Source: Streptomyces vilmorinianum
GTDB taxonomy: Bacteria > Actinomycetota > Actinomycetes > Streptomycetales > Streptomycetaceae
Direction of reading: 5' to 3'
Assembly: GCF_005517195.1 (NCBI RefSeq)
Contig: NZ_CP040244.1
Location: 248,001-312,000, forward strand
Length of the DNA: 64,000 bases
Under the pieces are notes generated by a model. It had not been told where the DNA came from. It did no database searches and saw nothing but the letters and a program-made list of their open reading frames with translations. Shown here one piece after another: positions 36,535 through 43,259 of this stretch (within the stretch, counting starts at the first letter, position 1; every line of letters begins with the position of its first letter). The position numbers and the translations under genes are program-made.

Positions 36535-37032
36535 TCAGGCGGTCAGTGCCGCAAGTTCCGCGTTGGCGCGCGCGGTGACCAGGGCGAGGACGCGGCCGGC
36601 GGCGGCCAGGTCCTCGGCGGGTATCCCGCCCCAGATGCGGGCGGCCATGGGGGCGGTCTCCGCGCCGACGGCGGGGATCAGCTCCCGTCCCGCATCCGTG
36701 GGGCGAAGGCGCGCTCCGTCCGCGACGAGCAGCTGCTTGGCCAGCAGCTCGTCGAGAGTGGCGCGGATGTCGGCCGGATCGGCCTTGAGCGAGCCCCGGA
36801 CCTGGGTGACGAGATCGTCCGGCGTCTGCGGGGCGTCTGCGGTGACGGCGGCGCGCAGGGCGATCTGCTCCTGGAACGTGATGCCGTGCCGGGCCAGGAC
36901 GTGCTCCAGGACGCCGCGGGCGGCGTAGTGGGCCAGGCCGGCGGCCCGGGCGTCGGCGAGGGGTGCGGTGGTGGTGGTGGTGGCGGTGGTGGCGGCGGCG
37001 GTGGCTGCCGTGATGGATGCAGTGGTGGTCAT
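36535..37032 (-). CDS. MarR-like winged-helix protein
   Basis: 165 residues. A low-complexity Thr/Ala N-terminus (about 1-28, encoded by GTGGTG/GCGGCG runs on the plus strand) precedes a winged helix: FQEQIALRAAV, DDLVTQVRGSLKADPADIRATLDELLAKQLLVAD, LRPTDAGRELI. It resembles the MarR/LigR class. The real start may lie inside the Ala/Thr run. It is divergent from the MarR gene at 37155, and repeats in the 122-base gap may be operator sites for one or both. Confidence 0.75.
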   Translation of the reverse strand: MTTTASITAATAAATTATTTTTAPLADARAAGLAHYAARGVLEHVLARHGITFQEQIALRAAVTADAPQTPDDLVTQVRGSLKADPADIRATLDELLAKQLLVADGARLRPTDAGRELIPAVGAETAPMAARIWGGIPAEDLAAAGRVLALVTARANAELAALTA

Positions 37033-37072
37033 GGTGTTGTCCCCTGACTGCTAGGCGTGATCCGTTCGCTCT

Positions 37073-37135
37073 TCTAACGTTGGTGGCTCTAACGTTTATT
37101 GCGCTAATGAAGCTACATCGTTCGGACCACTAACG
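37073..37135. promoter_or_regulatory. Repeated TCTAACGTT sites between two MarR genes
   Basis: TCTAACGTT at 37073-37081 and 37088-37096 (15 bases apart), with related CTAACG at 37130-37135 and GCTAATG near 37103. The start of the minus-strand gene is 41 bases away and the plus-strand gene 59 bases away from the cluster's nearest copies. The pattern fits operator half-sites. Confidence 0.5.
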
Positions 37136-37154
37136 CAAGAGGTAATCTGCGGCC

Positions 37155-37622
37155 ATGACGACGGACAGCGGGAGCGACGCCCCCGAGATGGACGAGAGCC
37201 AGACGCCGGCCCGCCTGCGCGGCCTGCCCAGCCGCCTCCTGGCCATGACCGCCGCGCGGGCGGACCGCCTGGTCAGTGCGGGCCTCGCGGGGGAGGACGC
37301 CCGCAAGTGGCACTACTCGGTGCTCGCCTCCCTCGACGAGTACGGCCCGACCAGCCAGGCCGGCCTGAGTCGCCGCACCGGCATCTACCGCAGTGACCTC
37401 GTCGCCGTCATCAACGAACTCGCCGAGCGCGGCCACGTCGAGCGCACCCCCGACCCCGAGGACCGCCGCCGCAACGTCATCACCCTCACCGGGCAGGGCC
37501 GCAGGCACCTCGAGCGCCTGGACGAGGTGCTGGCCGGCATCCAGGACGAGCTGATGGAGCCGCTGTCGAAGCTCGAACGCGAGCTGCTGACAAGCCTGTT
37601 GGAGCGCGTGCTGGAGCGCTGA
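37155..37622 (+). CDS. MarR-family transcriptional regulator
   Basis: 155 residues. A canonical MarR winged helix: TSQAGLSRRTGIYRSDLVAVINELAERGHVERTPDPEDRRRNVITLTGQGRRHLER (about 65-118), with DxRR in the wing. N- and C-terminal helices would form the dimer. Divergent from the MarR-like gene at 36535, with shared repeats between. ATG at 37155. Target likely the divergent gene and itself; inducer unknown. Confidence 0.93.
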   Translation: MTTDSGSDAPEMDESQTPARLRGLPSRLLAMTAARADRLVSAGLAGEDARKWHYSVLASLDEYGPTSQAGLSRRTGIYRSDLVAVINELAERGHVERTPDPEDRRRNVITLTGQGRRHLERLDEVLAGIQDELMEPLSKLERELLTSLLERVLER

Positions 37623-37662
37623 GAAGGAGACCGGACCGGCCGCCGCCGATTGTCACAGTCGC

Positions 37663-37690
37663 TGGTCTAGACCTTGACAGGTCCAGACCA
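37663..37690 (+). promoter_or_regulatory. DasR-like sites and promoter of the chitinase gene
   Basis: TGGTCTAGACCT (37663-37674) and AGGTCCAGACCA (37679-37690) flank TTGACA (37674-37679), a fitting -35 box. TGGTCTAGACCA is the core of the DasR element of Streptomyces and of the direct repeats known in chitinase promoters. Both sites lie 41-68 bases before the start. Confidence 0.85.
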
Positions 37691-37730
37691 AAGCCGCTTC
37701 GCTGGTCTTCCCCCACGGAAGGACGAGCGC

Positions 37731-38630
37731 ATGCTGCGACGTCTGCTCATTCTCATGTCCGCCCTCTGTACGGCCGTCGGCCTCGCCGTGTTCCTCCCCG
37801 CGGCCTCGGCAGGCGCCGCGCCCGCCTGCGTCACAGCCTGGAACTCCTCCAGCGTCTACACCGGCGGCATGACCGCCTCGTACAACGGCCACAACTGGTA
37901 CGCCAAGTGGTGGACCCAGAACGAACGCCCCGGCACCGCCGACGTCTGGCGCGACGAGGGCACCTGCGGCACGGGCGGTGGCGGCGGTACGGACCCGACC
38001 CCGAGCCCCTCCGGATTCGTCGTCTCCGAAGCCCAGTTCAACCAGATGTTCCCGAGCCGGAACTCCTTCTACACCTACAGCGGCCTCACGGCGGCCCTCG
38101 GCGCCTATCCCGCCTTCGCCACCACCGGCAGCGACACCGTGAAGAAGCAGGAGGCCGCCGCCTTCCTCGCCAACGTCAGCCACGAGACCGGCGGCCTGGT
38201 CCACATCGTCGAGCAGAACACCGCCAACTACCCGCACTACTGCGACTGGAGCCAGCCCTACGGCTGCCCCGCCGGCCAGGCCGCCTACTACGGCCGCGGC
38301 CCCATCCAGCTCTCCTGGAACTTCAACTACAAGGCCGCCGGCGACGCCCTCGGCATCGACCTCCTCAACAACCCGTACCGCGTCGAGCGGGAGTCGGCCG
38401 TCGCCTGGAAGACCGGCCTCTGGTACTGGAACACCCAGAACGGCCCCGGCACGATGACCGGCCACAACGCCATGGTCAACGGAGCGGGCTTCGGCCAGAC
38501 GATCCGATCGATCAACGGCGCGCTGGAGTGCGACGGCAAGAACCCGGCCCAGGTCCAGAGCCGGGTCACCAAGTACCAGCAGTTCACCCAGATCCTGGGC
38601 GTACCGACGGGATCGAATCTGTACTGCTGA
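37731..38630 (+). CDS. Secreted GH19 chitinase with chitin-binding domain
   Basis: 299 residues. Signal peptide (about 1-29, ending ASAGAA). A short carbohydrate-binding module of the type 5/12 kind (WNSSSVYTGGMTASYNGHNW, YAKWWTQNERPG) follows, then a Gly/Pro linker and a GH19 catalytic domain with the general acid Glu in FLANVSHETGG, YYGRGPIQLSWNFNYKAAG and a conserved C-terminal Cys. It hydrolyses chitin outside the cell and so feeds GlcNAc metabolism. DasR-like sites upstream suggest repression relieved by glucosamine-6-phosphate. ATG at 37731, AAGGACGAGC before it. Confidence 0.96.
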   Translation: MLRRLLILMSALCTAVGLAVFLPAASAGAAPACVTAWNSSSVYTGGMTASYNGHNWYAKWWTQNERPGTADVWRDEGTCGTGGGGGTDPTPSPSGFVVSEAQFNQMFPSRNSFYTYSGLTAALGAYPAFATTGSDTVKKQEAAAFLANVSHETGGLVHIVEQNTANYPHYCDWSQPYGCPAGQAAYYGRGPIQLSWNFNYKAAGDALGIDLLNNPYRVERESAVAWKTGLWYWNTQNGPGTMTGHNAMVNGAGFGQTIRSINGALECDGKNPAQVQSRVTKYQQFTQILGVPTGSNLYC

Positions 38631-38688
38631 CACGGTTCGTCTCCGCCCCGCCGATCCGCCCCGCCGAATGACCTGAGCGCCGTTGGGA

Positions 38689-38761
38689 GGCGCTCACCTT
38701 GATCAATAGCCTGACGCCCGGCGCGTGACCTCGCGTCTGTCGGACAGTGAAGGTGAGCGCC
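38689..38761. repeat. 12-bp inverted repeat around a 49-bp spacer
   Basis: GGCGCTCACCTT (38689-38700) and AAGGTGAGCGCC (38750-38761) are perfectly complementary. They bracket the start region of the following ORF. Could be an operator pair, a hairpin or the trace of a rearrangement. Confidence 0.6.
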
Positions 38762-39672
38762 CCCATGGAACTCTCGATGTCGCGGCGCGTGGCCTGGCTC
38801 CCCGCGGCGGCGTCAGCGGCATCGCGGACGAGGGCCGTACCGGCGACGGAGCCGGAGCCGGAGCCGGGACGAACGTGCTGGTCGTCCACGACAACAAGCG
38901 GACCAGGCAGCAGCGTCTGTCCCGGATCACCCACTGGGAGGGCTCCGACGGCATCTCCCCGATCGCCTGGGACGGCGCGGAACCCGTCGACCTGGAGACC
39001 ATCGAGGCCATCCCCGGGATGCCGGGGGAGTACGTGGCGCTCACCGGCCGCGGCATCGTCTACCGCCTGAAGGTCAGCGGCGGCACGGCGACGGTCGTCG
39101 ACTACACGCCGCTGCCCGCGATCGGCGAGGGCGACGGCTTCGAGAGCTTCGCGCTCGTCGCCCAGAACGGGAAGCTCTCCGCGCTGTGGGCGGACCGGGG
39201 AGCGGGCGCGGACCGTCCCGCGACGCTCTACGCGGCGCCGCTGACGTTCGCCCCGTGGGGGCAGGCCCAGTTCGGCGCCGTGACGCGCCGGGCCTACCGG
39301 GCGCCGTACCCGACCGACGGCGGCACGCGGCACATCTCCGACATCTCGGTGACCGACTCCGGCCGGATCATCGTGAGTTCGGCGGCGGACGCGGGCGACG
39401 GCGGCCCGTTCGACTCCGCGGTGAGTGGCGCCGGCCGGGTACGGGTCACGCTCGCGGCGGCCCCGACCGTGCTCGGGACGTTCCCGCAGTACGGGATCGA
39501 GGCCGTGGAGTGCCTGCCCGGCTCCGCCGAGGCCGTCCTCGGTACGGACGACGAGAACCTCGGCGGGTACGTACGGACCATGCCGCTCTGCGGAGCCGGA
39601 CCCGGGTCGCGGTACGCGTTCCTCAGTCCTGCCAGGCGAGGAACGCGGACCAGGCGGCGGGCTCCACGGTGA
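38725..39672 (+). CDS. Phytase/esterase-like secreted protein, probably damaged at both ends
   Basis: 315 residues in frame. The middle (about 30-295) looks like a beta-propeller, esterase-like protein: LAPRGGVSGIADEG, IEAIPGMPGEYVALTGRGIVYRL, DISVTDSGRIIVSSAADAGDGG and YGIEAVECLPGSAEAVLGTDDEN. No signal peptide precedes it; the N-terminus is out of frame with a Met/Arg-rich alternative. The last about 15 residues are antisense to the DUF397 gene. It therefore looks like a truncated or frameshifted gene; a functional short version cannot be excluded. Confidence 0.5.
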   Translation: MTSRLSDSEGERPHGTLDVAARGLAPRGGVSGIADEGRTGDGAGAGAGTNVLVVHDNKRTRQQRLSRITHWEGSDGISPIAWDGAEPVDLETIEAIPGMPGEYVALTGRGIVYRLKVSGGTATVVDYTPLPAIGEGDGFESFALVAQNGKLSALWADRGAGADRPATLYAAPLTFAPWGQAQFGAVTRRAYRAPYPTDGGTRHISDISVTDSGRIIVSSAADAGDGGPFDSAVSGAGRVRVTLAAAPTVLGTFPQYGIEAVECLPGSAEAVLGTDDENLGGYVRTMPLCGAGPGSRYAFLSPARRGTRTRRRAPR

Positions 39673-39859
39673 ACGTGGGCCCGGCGGTGACCTTGGAGTC
39701 GCGGAGGTGGACGGCGTCGGGGCAGGTGGCGACCTCGACGCAGTTGCCGCCGCCGCTGTCGCTGTACGACGACTTGTGCCAGTCGAAGGCCACTTCGACG
39801 CAGTCGCCGCCGCCGCTGTCGCTGTAGCTGGACTTGAACCAGCGCAGGTTCTCGCTCAT
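39623..39859 (-). CDS. Double DUF397 protein
   Basis: 78 residues with two copies of the DUF397 motif: RWFKSSYSDSGGGDCVEVAF and WHKSSYSDSGGGNCVEVA, then VHLRDSKVTAGPTFTVEPAAWSAFL. DUF397 proteins are small partners of XRE/DUF5753 regulators in Streptomyces and often act in development. It overlaps the regulator gene by 4 bases. The second motif is probably an internal duplication, since single-motif proteins are usual. Confidence 0.92.
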   Translation of the reverse strand: MSENLRWFKSSYSDSGGGDCVEVAFDWHKSSYSDSGGGNCVEVATCPDAVHLRDSKVTAGPTFTVEPAAWSAFLAWQD

Positions 39860-40704
39860 GTCTGTACTCCCGCCAAGCGCTCGATCAGGCTCAGCGACTC
39901 ACGTGGGTCCAGAGCCTGTGCCCGGATCTTCGCATACCGCTGGGTGTGCGTACTGACCTTTGCCCGGTCGGTGATCAGGAGGCTCTCGCCCTGGATCTCC
40001 AGGAAGGTCAGGCGGTCGTGATCCGGGGTCTCGATCACGTTCAGCTCGCCGCGGTCACCTGCGTACTCGCCGCCGAGACCAGCCCTTTTCGCGAGGATCT
40101 GGAAGTGGACGTTCCGGCGCCGGGCGCACTCGACCAGGTACACCAACTGCTCCCGCATGATCTCCTCTGTGCCGTACGGCCGTTCCAGTACGGACTCTTC
40201 CAGCACCAGCTCGATCAGGCACGGCGGCTTCCGGTCGAACAGCGCCTTGCGTGCCATCCGTCCTTCGACCAGTTCCTCCACCCGTTCCGGCGTCGGCTCC
40301 GGATACCCGCCCGCGATCAGCGCCCTCGCGTACTCCTCCGTCTGGAACAGGCCGTGGACGACGTGGTTCGCGTACAGGCTCAGGCCCACCGCCTTCTGCT
40401 CGATCGGTGCGTAGTCCCTGAACTGCCGCGGCAGTTTCTCCAGCCGTACCAGCTCCCGCATCTCCTCGAAGATGCCCGTTCCCTCCCCGAGCACCAGCTC
40501 CAGCTTCGTGAGCATCTCGTCGCTCACCGGTTGCGCGAGCGTCTCCAGCGCGCTGATCGCCGCGCCGGTGTAACCCATCTGCGCCCCCAACTGGTCCTGC
40601 GTCAGTCCTTTCTTCACGCGCATTCGCTTCGCCACCTGCGCCGCCATCCGCGCCGCCGGGCCCGCCGATTCCTTGTTTTCCGCTCGCGCCATCGCGATCC
40701 CCAT
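39856..40704 (-). CDS. XRE-family regulator with DUF5753 domain
   Basis: 282 residues. N-terminal helix-turn-helix (about 20-70, MRVKKGLTQDQLGAQMGYTGAAISALE) and a long DUF5753 sensor-like domain (GLFQTEEYARALIAGGYPEPTPERVEELVEGRMARKALF). It is paired with the DUF397 gene by a 4-base overlap. Such pairs are one of the most abundant small-regulator systems in Streptomyces; some resemble toxin-antitoxin pairs. ATG at 40704; MARAEN from 40692 is an alternative. Target unknown. Confidence 0.93.
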   Translation of the reverse strand: MGIAMARAENKESAGPAARMAAQVAKRMRVKKGLTQDQLGAQMGYTGAAISALETLAQPVSDEMLTKLELVLGEGTGIFEEMRELVRLEKLPRQFRDYAPIEQKAVGLSLYANHVVHGLFQTEEYARALIAGGYPEPTPERVEELVEGRMARKALFDRKPPCLIELVLEESVLERPYGTEEIMREQLVYLVECARRRNVHFQILAKRAGLGGEYAGDRGELNVIETPDHDRLTFLEIQGESLLITDRAKVSTHTQRYAKIRAQALDPRESLSLIERLAGVQT

Positions 40705-40875
40705 TCGGACTCAACCGATCTCAACCGGTCTCAACTGCTCCCCGCCGAATTCGACTGCCTGCAGGGTGCGTTGGCGCAGGTCAAAGGGTTGCCGACGCGC
40801 CCTCCTCAGTCGTGGAAAACGCTAGCGGCGACGCGGGAACATGTCCTTGTGAATGCAGAGAATCGACAGGTAAAC

Positions 40876-41259
40876 ATGGATTGGATTCCAGTTTCCGGAT
40901 TCCAACTCCGCAAGGCCGGCGTGCAATTCGATGCCGTACGGGTCGACGGGGACGACGGCCGCCGTCTCGCCGACTGGATGGAACAGCTCACGGGCGGCGA
41001 TCCCGGCCCCGTGGTCACCGAGGCGAACGGGCGGCGAGGCGTCTACTTCCTCGTCCCGGCCGGTACGACCGCCCACCGGCCCTGGCCGCGCGGTGTGACC
41101 CGCCTCAACGCGGGTCCCGCGCACGTGAGTTACGTCCCCGTCCCCGCCCTGCGCGGCCGGACCTGGCCCCTCGCCTGGCGCTTTCCGCCGACCGGCCCGG
41201 GCCGGTTCGTGCACCCGTTGCTGCTGCGCAGCGCGGTCTCCGAGCTGCTCTCCGGATGA
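40876..41259 (+). CDS. Hypothetical protein near the XRE/DUF397 locus
   Basis: 127 residues, no recognised family. Reads FQLRKAGVQFDAVRVDGDDGRRL, then VVTEANGRRGVYFLVPAGTTAHRPWPRGVTRL and a C-terminal FVHPLLLRSAVSELL; basic and compact, no membrane segment. The ATG at 40876 has AGG five bases upstream; an in-frame GTG at 40849 is possible. Similar genes often accompany XRE/DUF397 pairs in Streptomyces (recalled). It is divergent from the XRE gene. The next gene downstream begins with a strong ribosome site. Confidence 0.65.
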   Translation: MDWIPVSGFQLRKAGVQFDAVRVDGDDGRRLADWMEQLTGGDPGPVVTEANGRRGVYFLVPAGTTAHRPWPRGVTRLNAGPAHVSYVPVPALRGRTWPLAWRFPPTGPGRFVHPLLLRSAVSELLSG

Positions 41260-41303
41260 CGTCCCCGCTGGCTAGGGTGGCGGGGCGCCCCTTGGAGGAC
41301 ACC

Positions 41304-41680
41304 GTGAGCACACAGCCGGATCACGGCGCGGAGCTGATCCCGCGTCCCGAGCGCACCCCCGACGCCCTGCGGGTCGCCCTCGCCCGCATCGCCCCGCATC
41401 GCCCCGCATCGCCCCGCATCGCCTCGCGGAGATGGAGCAGCAGAAGAACGCGGCCTTCTCTCTTGCCGTGCAGCACGACACCCTCGGCCCCATCCACGGC
41501 TGGATGGCCATCTGGGCTCGTGAGGTCGAGATCGAGCGTCGCCCGGACCTCCTTTCGCGTCGCCGCAGCGCGCTGGACGTGGTCCAGCGCACCAGCAGCA
41601 AGGAGGATCCGGCCTTCCGGTCCGCCATGGACGAACTCCGTGCGGTCGAGGACGAGGCCACGAGGTCGGCGTCCGAGTGA
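41304..41680 (+). pseudogene. Small gene knocked out of frame by a 10-bp repeat
   Basis: GTG at 41304 has a perfect GGAGG six bases before it. It reads STQPDHGAELIPRPERTPDA then LRVALARIAPHR in frame, then four 10-bp units (41386-41425) shift it out of frame. The rest, MEQQKNAAFSLAVQHDTLGP and ARVEVEIERRP-type sequence, continues in another frame from ATG 41432 to 41680. Removing two units or adding one restores a single protein of about 118 residues. The family (small actinobacterial proteins of unknown function) is recognised only by the ELIPRPERTP...MEQQ pattern. Could be phase-variable, decayed or an assembly error. Confidence 0.6.
41386..41425 (+). repeat. Four 10-bp tandem units GCATCGCCCC
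   Basis: Units at 41386-41395, 41396-41405 and 41406-41415 are identical; the fourth (41416-41425) is GCATCGCCTC. Ten is not a multiple of three, so each gain or loss changes the reading frame of the gene they lie in. Confidence 0.95.
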
Positions 41681-41935
41681 GCTGGAGGGGGAGTACGACC
41701 CCAGCGAGGGGTACGTGACCGGCGGTGCTCCGCCCGCATTCGTCGCCGAGGTGGAGAAGTGGCGAAGAAGGCCGATGAGCTCGTGAGGGCTGCTGCCGCC
41801 TTCTATCTCGACGGCGCCACCTACTCCGAGGTCGGGCCCAAGGGGACTGACGCTCTCGTTCCCGGCGGCATGTTCACGTACTTGGTCGTCCCTCGACACG
41901 AGTGCGTCTACATCCGCCAGGTCACCTACTGGTGA
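41677..41935 (+). pseudogene. Frameshifted small toxin-like gene
   Basis: A GTG overlapping the previous stop (GTGA) could start MSW..., but the homologous-looking protein is split over three frames: EYDPSEGYVTGGAPPAFVAE in one, then ADELVRAAAAFYLDGATYSE and VPGGMFTYLVVPRH...VYIRQVTYW in another, ending at 41935. Both frame changes (near 41688-41695 and at 41760) can be mended by adding one G beside a G run. This two-gene order of small proteins is common beside XRE/DUF397 loci (recalled). Decay or sequencing error are both possible. Confidence 0.5.
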
Positions 41936-41945
41936 CCCGAGCGGC

Positions 41946-42401
41946 CTACCGGTCTTCGCCTTCGATCGCGTCCAGCGCCGCCGACAGCCGTTCCAGGACC
42001 CGTGCCGTCTCCTCGATGGCCTCCAGGCCGCCCAGCTCCCGCGTCAGGCGTGCCGCGAGCTCGGCGTGGCCCGGGTCGATGCGCTGGATCGCGGCGCGGC
42101 CCTCGGGGGTCGGGGTGAGGAGCTTGGCGCGGCGGTGGGCCGGGTTCGGTGCGTACGCGGCCAGGCCCTGGGTCACCAGGAGGTCGGCGATCCGCTGGAC
42201 GCTCTGGCGGGTGATGCCCATGGCACGGGCGATCCCGGACACCGGGAGGGGCTCGCGCAGGACCGCGCCCAGGACCTGCCACCAGGCGGCCGTCAGGCCG
42301 GCCGGTTCGGCCAGCTTCTCGGACACGGCGAGAAACTGGCCGTTGAGCCGGAAGACGCCGAGGGCCGTCCGGCTGAGGGCCTCCTGCTGCTCGCGGCTCA
42401 C
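41946..42401 (-). CDS. MarR-family transcriptional regulator
   Basis: 151 residues: LTAAWWQVLGAVLREPLPVSGIARAMGITRQSVQRIADLLVTQGLAAYAPNPAHRRAKLLTPTPEGRAAI, a MarR winged helix with an HRRAK wing. GTG at 42401 overlaps the DJ-1 gene stop by 4 bases, so they form one operon. Two GACAG-N4-CTGTC sites upstream of the operon are likely its own operator. Confidence 0.93.
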   Translation of the reverse strand: MSREQQEALSRTALGVFRLNGQFLAVSEKLAEPAGLTAAWWQVLGAVLREPLPVSGIARAMGITRQSVQRIADLLVTQGLAAYAPNPAHRRAKLLTPTPEGRAAIQRIDPGHAELAARLTRELGGLEAIEETARVLERLSAALDAIEGEDR

Positions 42402-42991
42402 GCGTTGAGCTCTTCGTACGCCGCCGGGTCCGAGTCGTGGAAGAGGCGGTACCAGGCGTCCAGCTTCGTGCCCTCGAAGGCGCCCATCTTCCCGAGCACC
42501 TCGCGGGCGAAGGCGACCGGCTCGGTCGGGCCGGCCGTGATCAGGTCCCCGTCGGTGACCGCGTCCGTGTCGATGTAGTGCTCGCCGCCCTTGTAGCCGG
42601 TCGCGGCGAGGTAGAACGACACGGCGCTGGTGTGCGGGCGGTCGTCGAGCAGGCCCTCGCGGGCCAGTCCCGCCGTGGCGCCGCAGATGGCGGCGACGGG
42701 GACGCCCGCGTCGAGGAACCGGCGCGCCGCGGCCGCGAAGGGGGCGAGGTCGTCGCTGGTGTCCCAGAGGTCGGCGCCCGGGAGGATCAGCAGCTCGCTG
42801 TCCTCGGGGCGCAGGTCCGCGAGAGCGAGGTCGGGGGTGATGCGCAGGCCGCCGATGCTGGTGACCGGCTTGTCCGCGACCGGGCCGACGGTCTTGACCG
42901 TGAAGCCGGAGCGGGCGAGCCAGGCCGTGGCGTGGCCCGTCTCCCAGTCGGCGAGGGTGTCGTAGACGGCGAGGTGGACGGTGCGGGGCAT
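42398..42991 (-). CDS. DJ-1/PfpI family protein
   Basis: 197 residues, class I glutamine amidotransferase-like fold. The conserved nucleophile elbow is AAICGATAGLAREGLL (Cys), following LILPGADLW. Members act as glyoxalases, chaperones, isonitrile hydratases or proteases; activity here is unknown. It is first in an operon with a MarR regulator, overlapping it by 4 bases, and is probably induced by a small electrophile or drug. ATG at 42991 with GGAGGCCCCGAA before it. Confidence 0.92.
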   Translation of the reverse strand: MPRTVHLAVYDTLADWETGHATAWLARSGFTVKTVGPVADKPVTSIGGLRITPDLALADLRPEDSELLILPGADLWDTSDDLAPFAAAARRFLDAGVPVAAICGATAGLAREGLLDDRPHTSAVSFYLAATGYKGGEHYIDTDAVTDGDLITAGPTEPVAFAREVLGKMGAFEGTKLDAWYRLFHDSDPAAYEELNA

Positions 42992-43029
42992 TTCGGGGCC
43001 TCCAGCTTGTGTCGGTGCCGTTCCTTGTA

Positions 43030-43064
43030 TGACAGAAGGCTGTCATGACGACAGGATGCTGTCA
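43030..43064. promoter_or_regulatory. Tandem GACAG-N4-CTGTC operators
   Basis: TGACAG-AAGG-CTGTCA (43030-43045) and CGACAG-GATG-CTGTCA (43049-43064), centred 19 bases apart (about two helical turns). They lie 39-73 bases before the DJ-1/MarR operon start. The MarR in this operon is the likely binder. Confidence 0.8.
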
Positions 43065-43259
43065 AGTGTCCGAGTCCGTGGGCACCGTACGGACCGGGAG
43101 CCTGGGCTCGCCAGGGCGCCGTCCCGTGTGCCCACCCGTCCCGCCCTGCGGGACGATTGCCCACACGGAGGGAGTCCCAGCAACCTGTCGCGTCGCCGCC
43201 GGTCTCGGTGGACAAGATGGTCATGGCCGCTCCGACCTGCACGTACCTACCCTGGCCAC

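Noticed and set aside
41386..41425. CRISPR array
   Set aside because: Units are only 10 bp, contiguous and without spacers; same for the 19-bp array at 46212.
43047..43259. Riboswitch in the aminotransferase leader
   Set aside because: I could not fold any known riboswitch core; just short GC hairpins.
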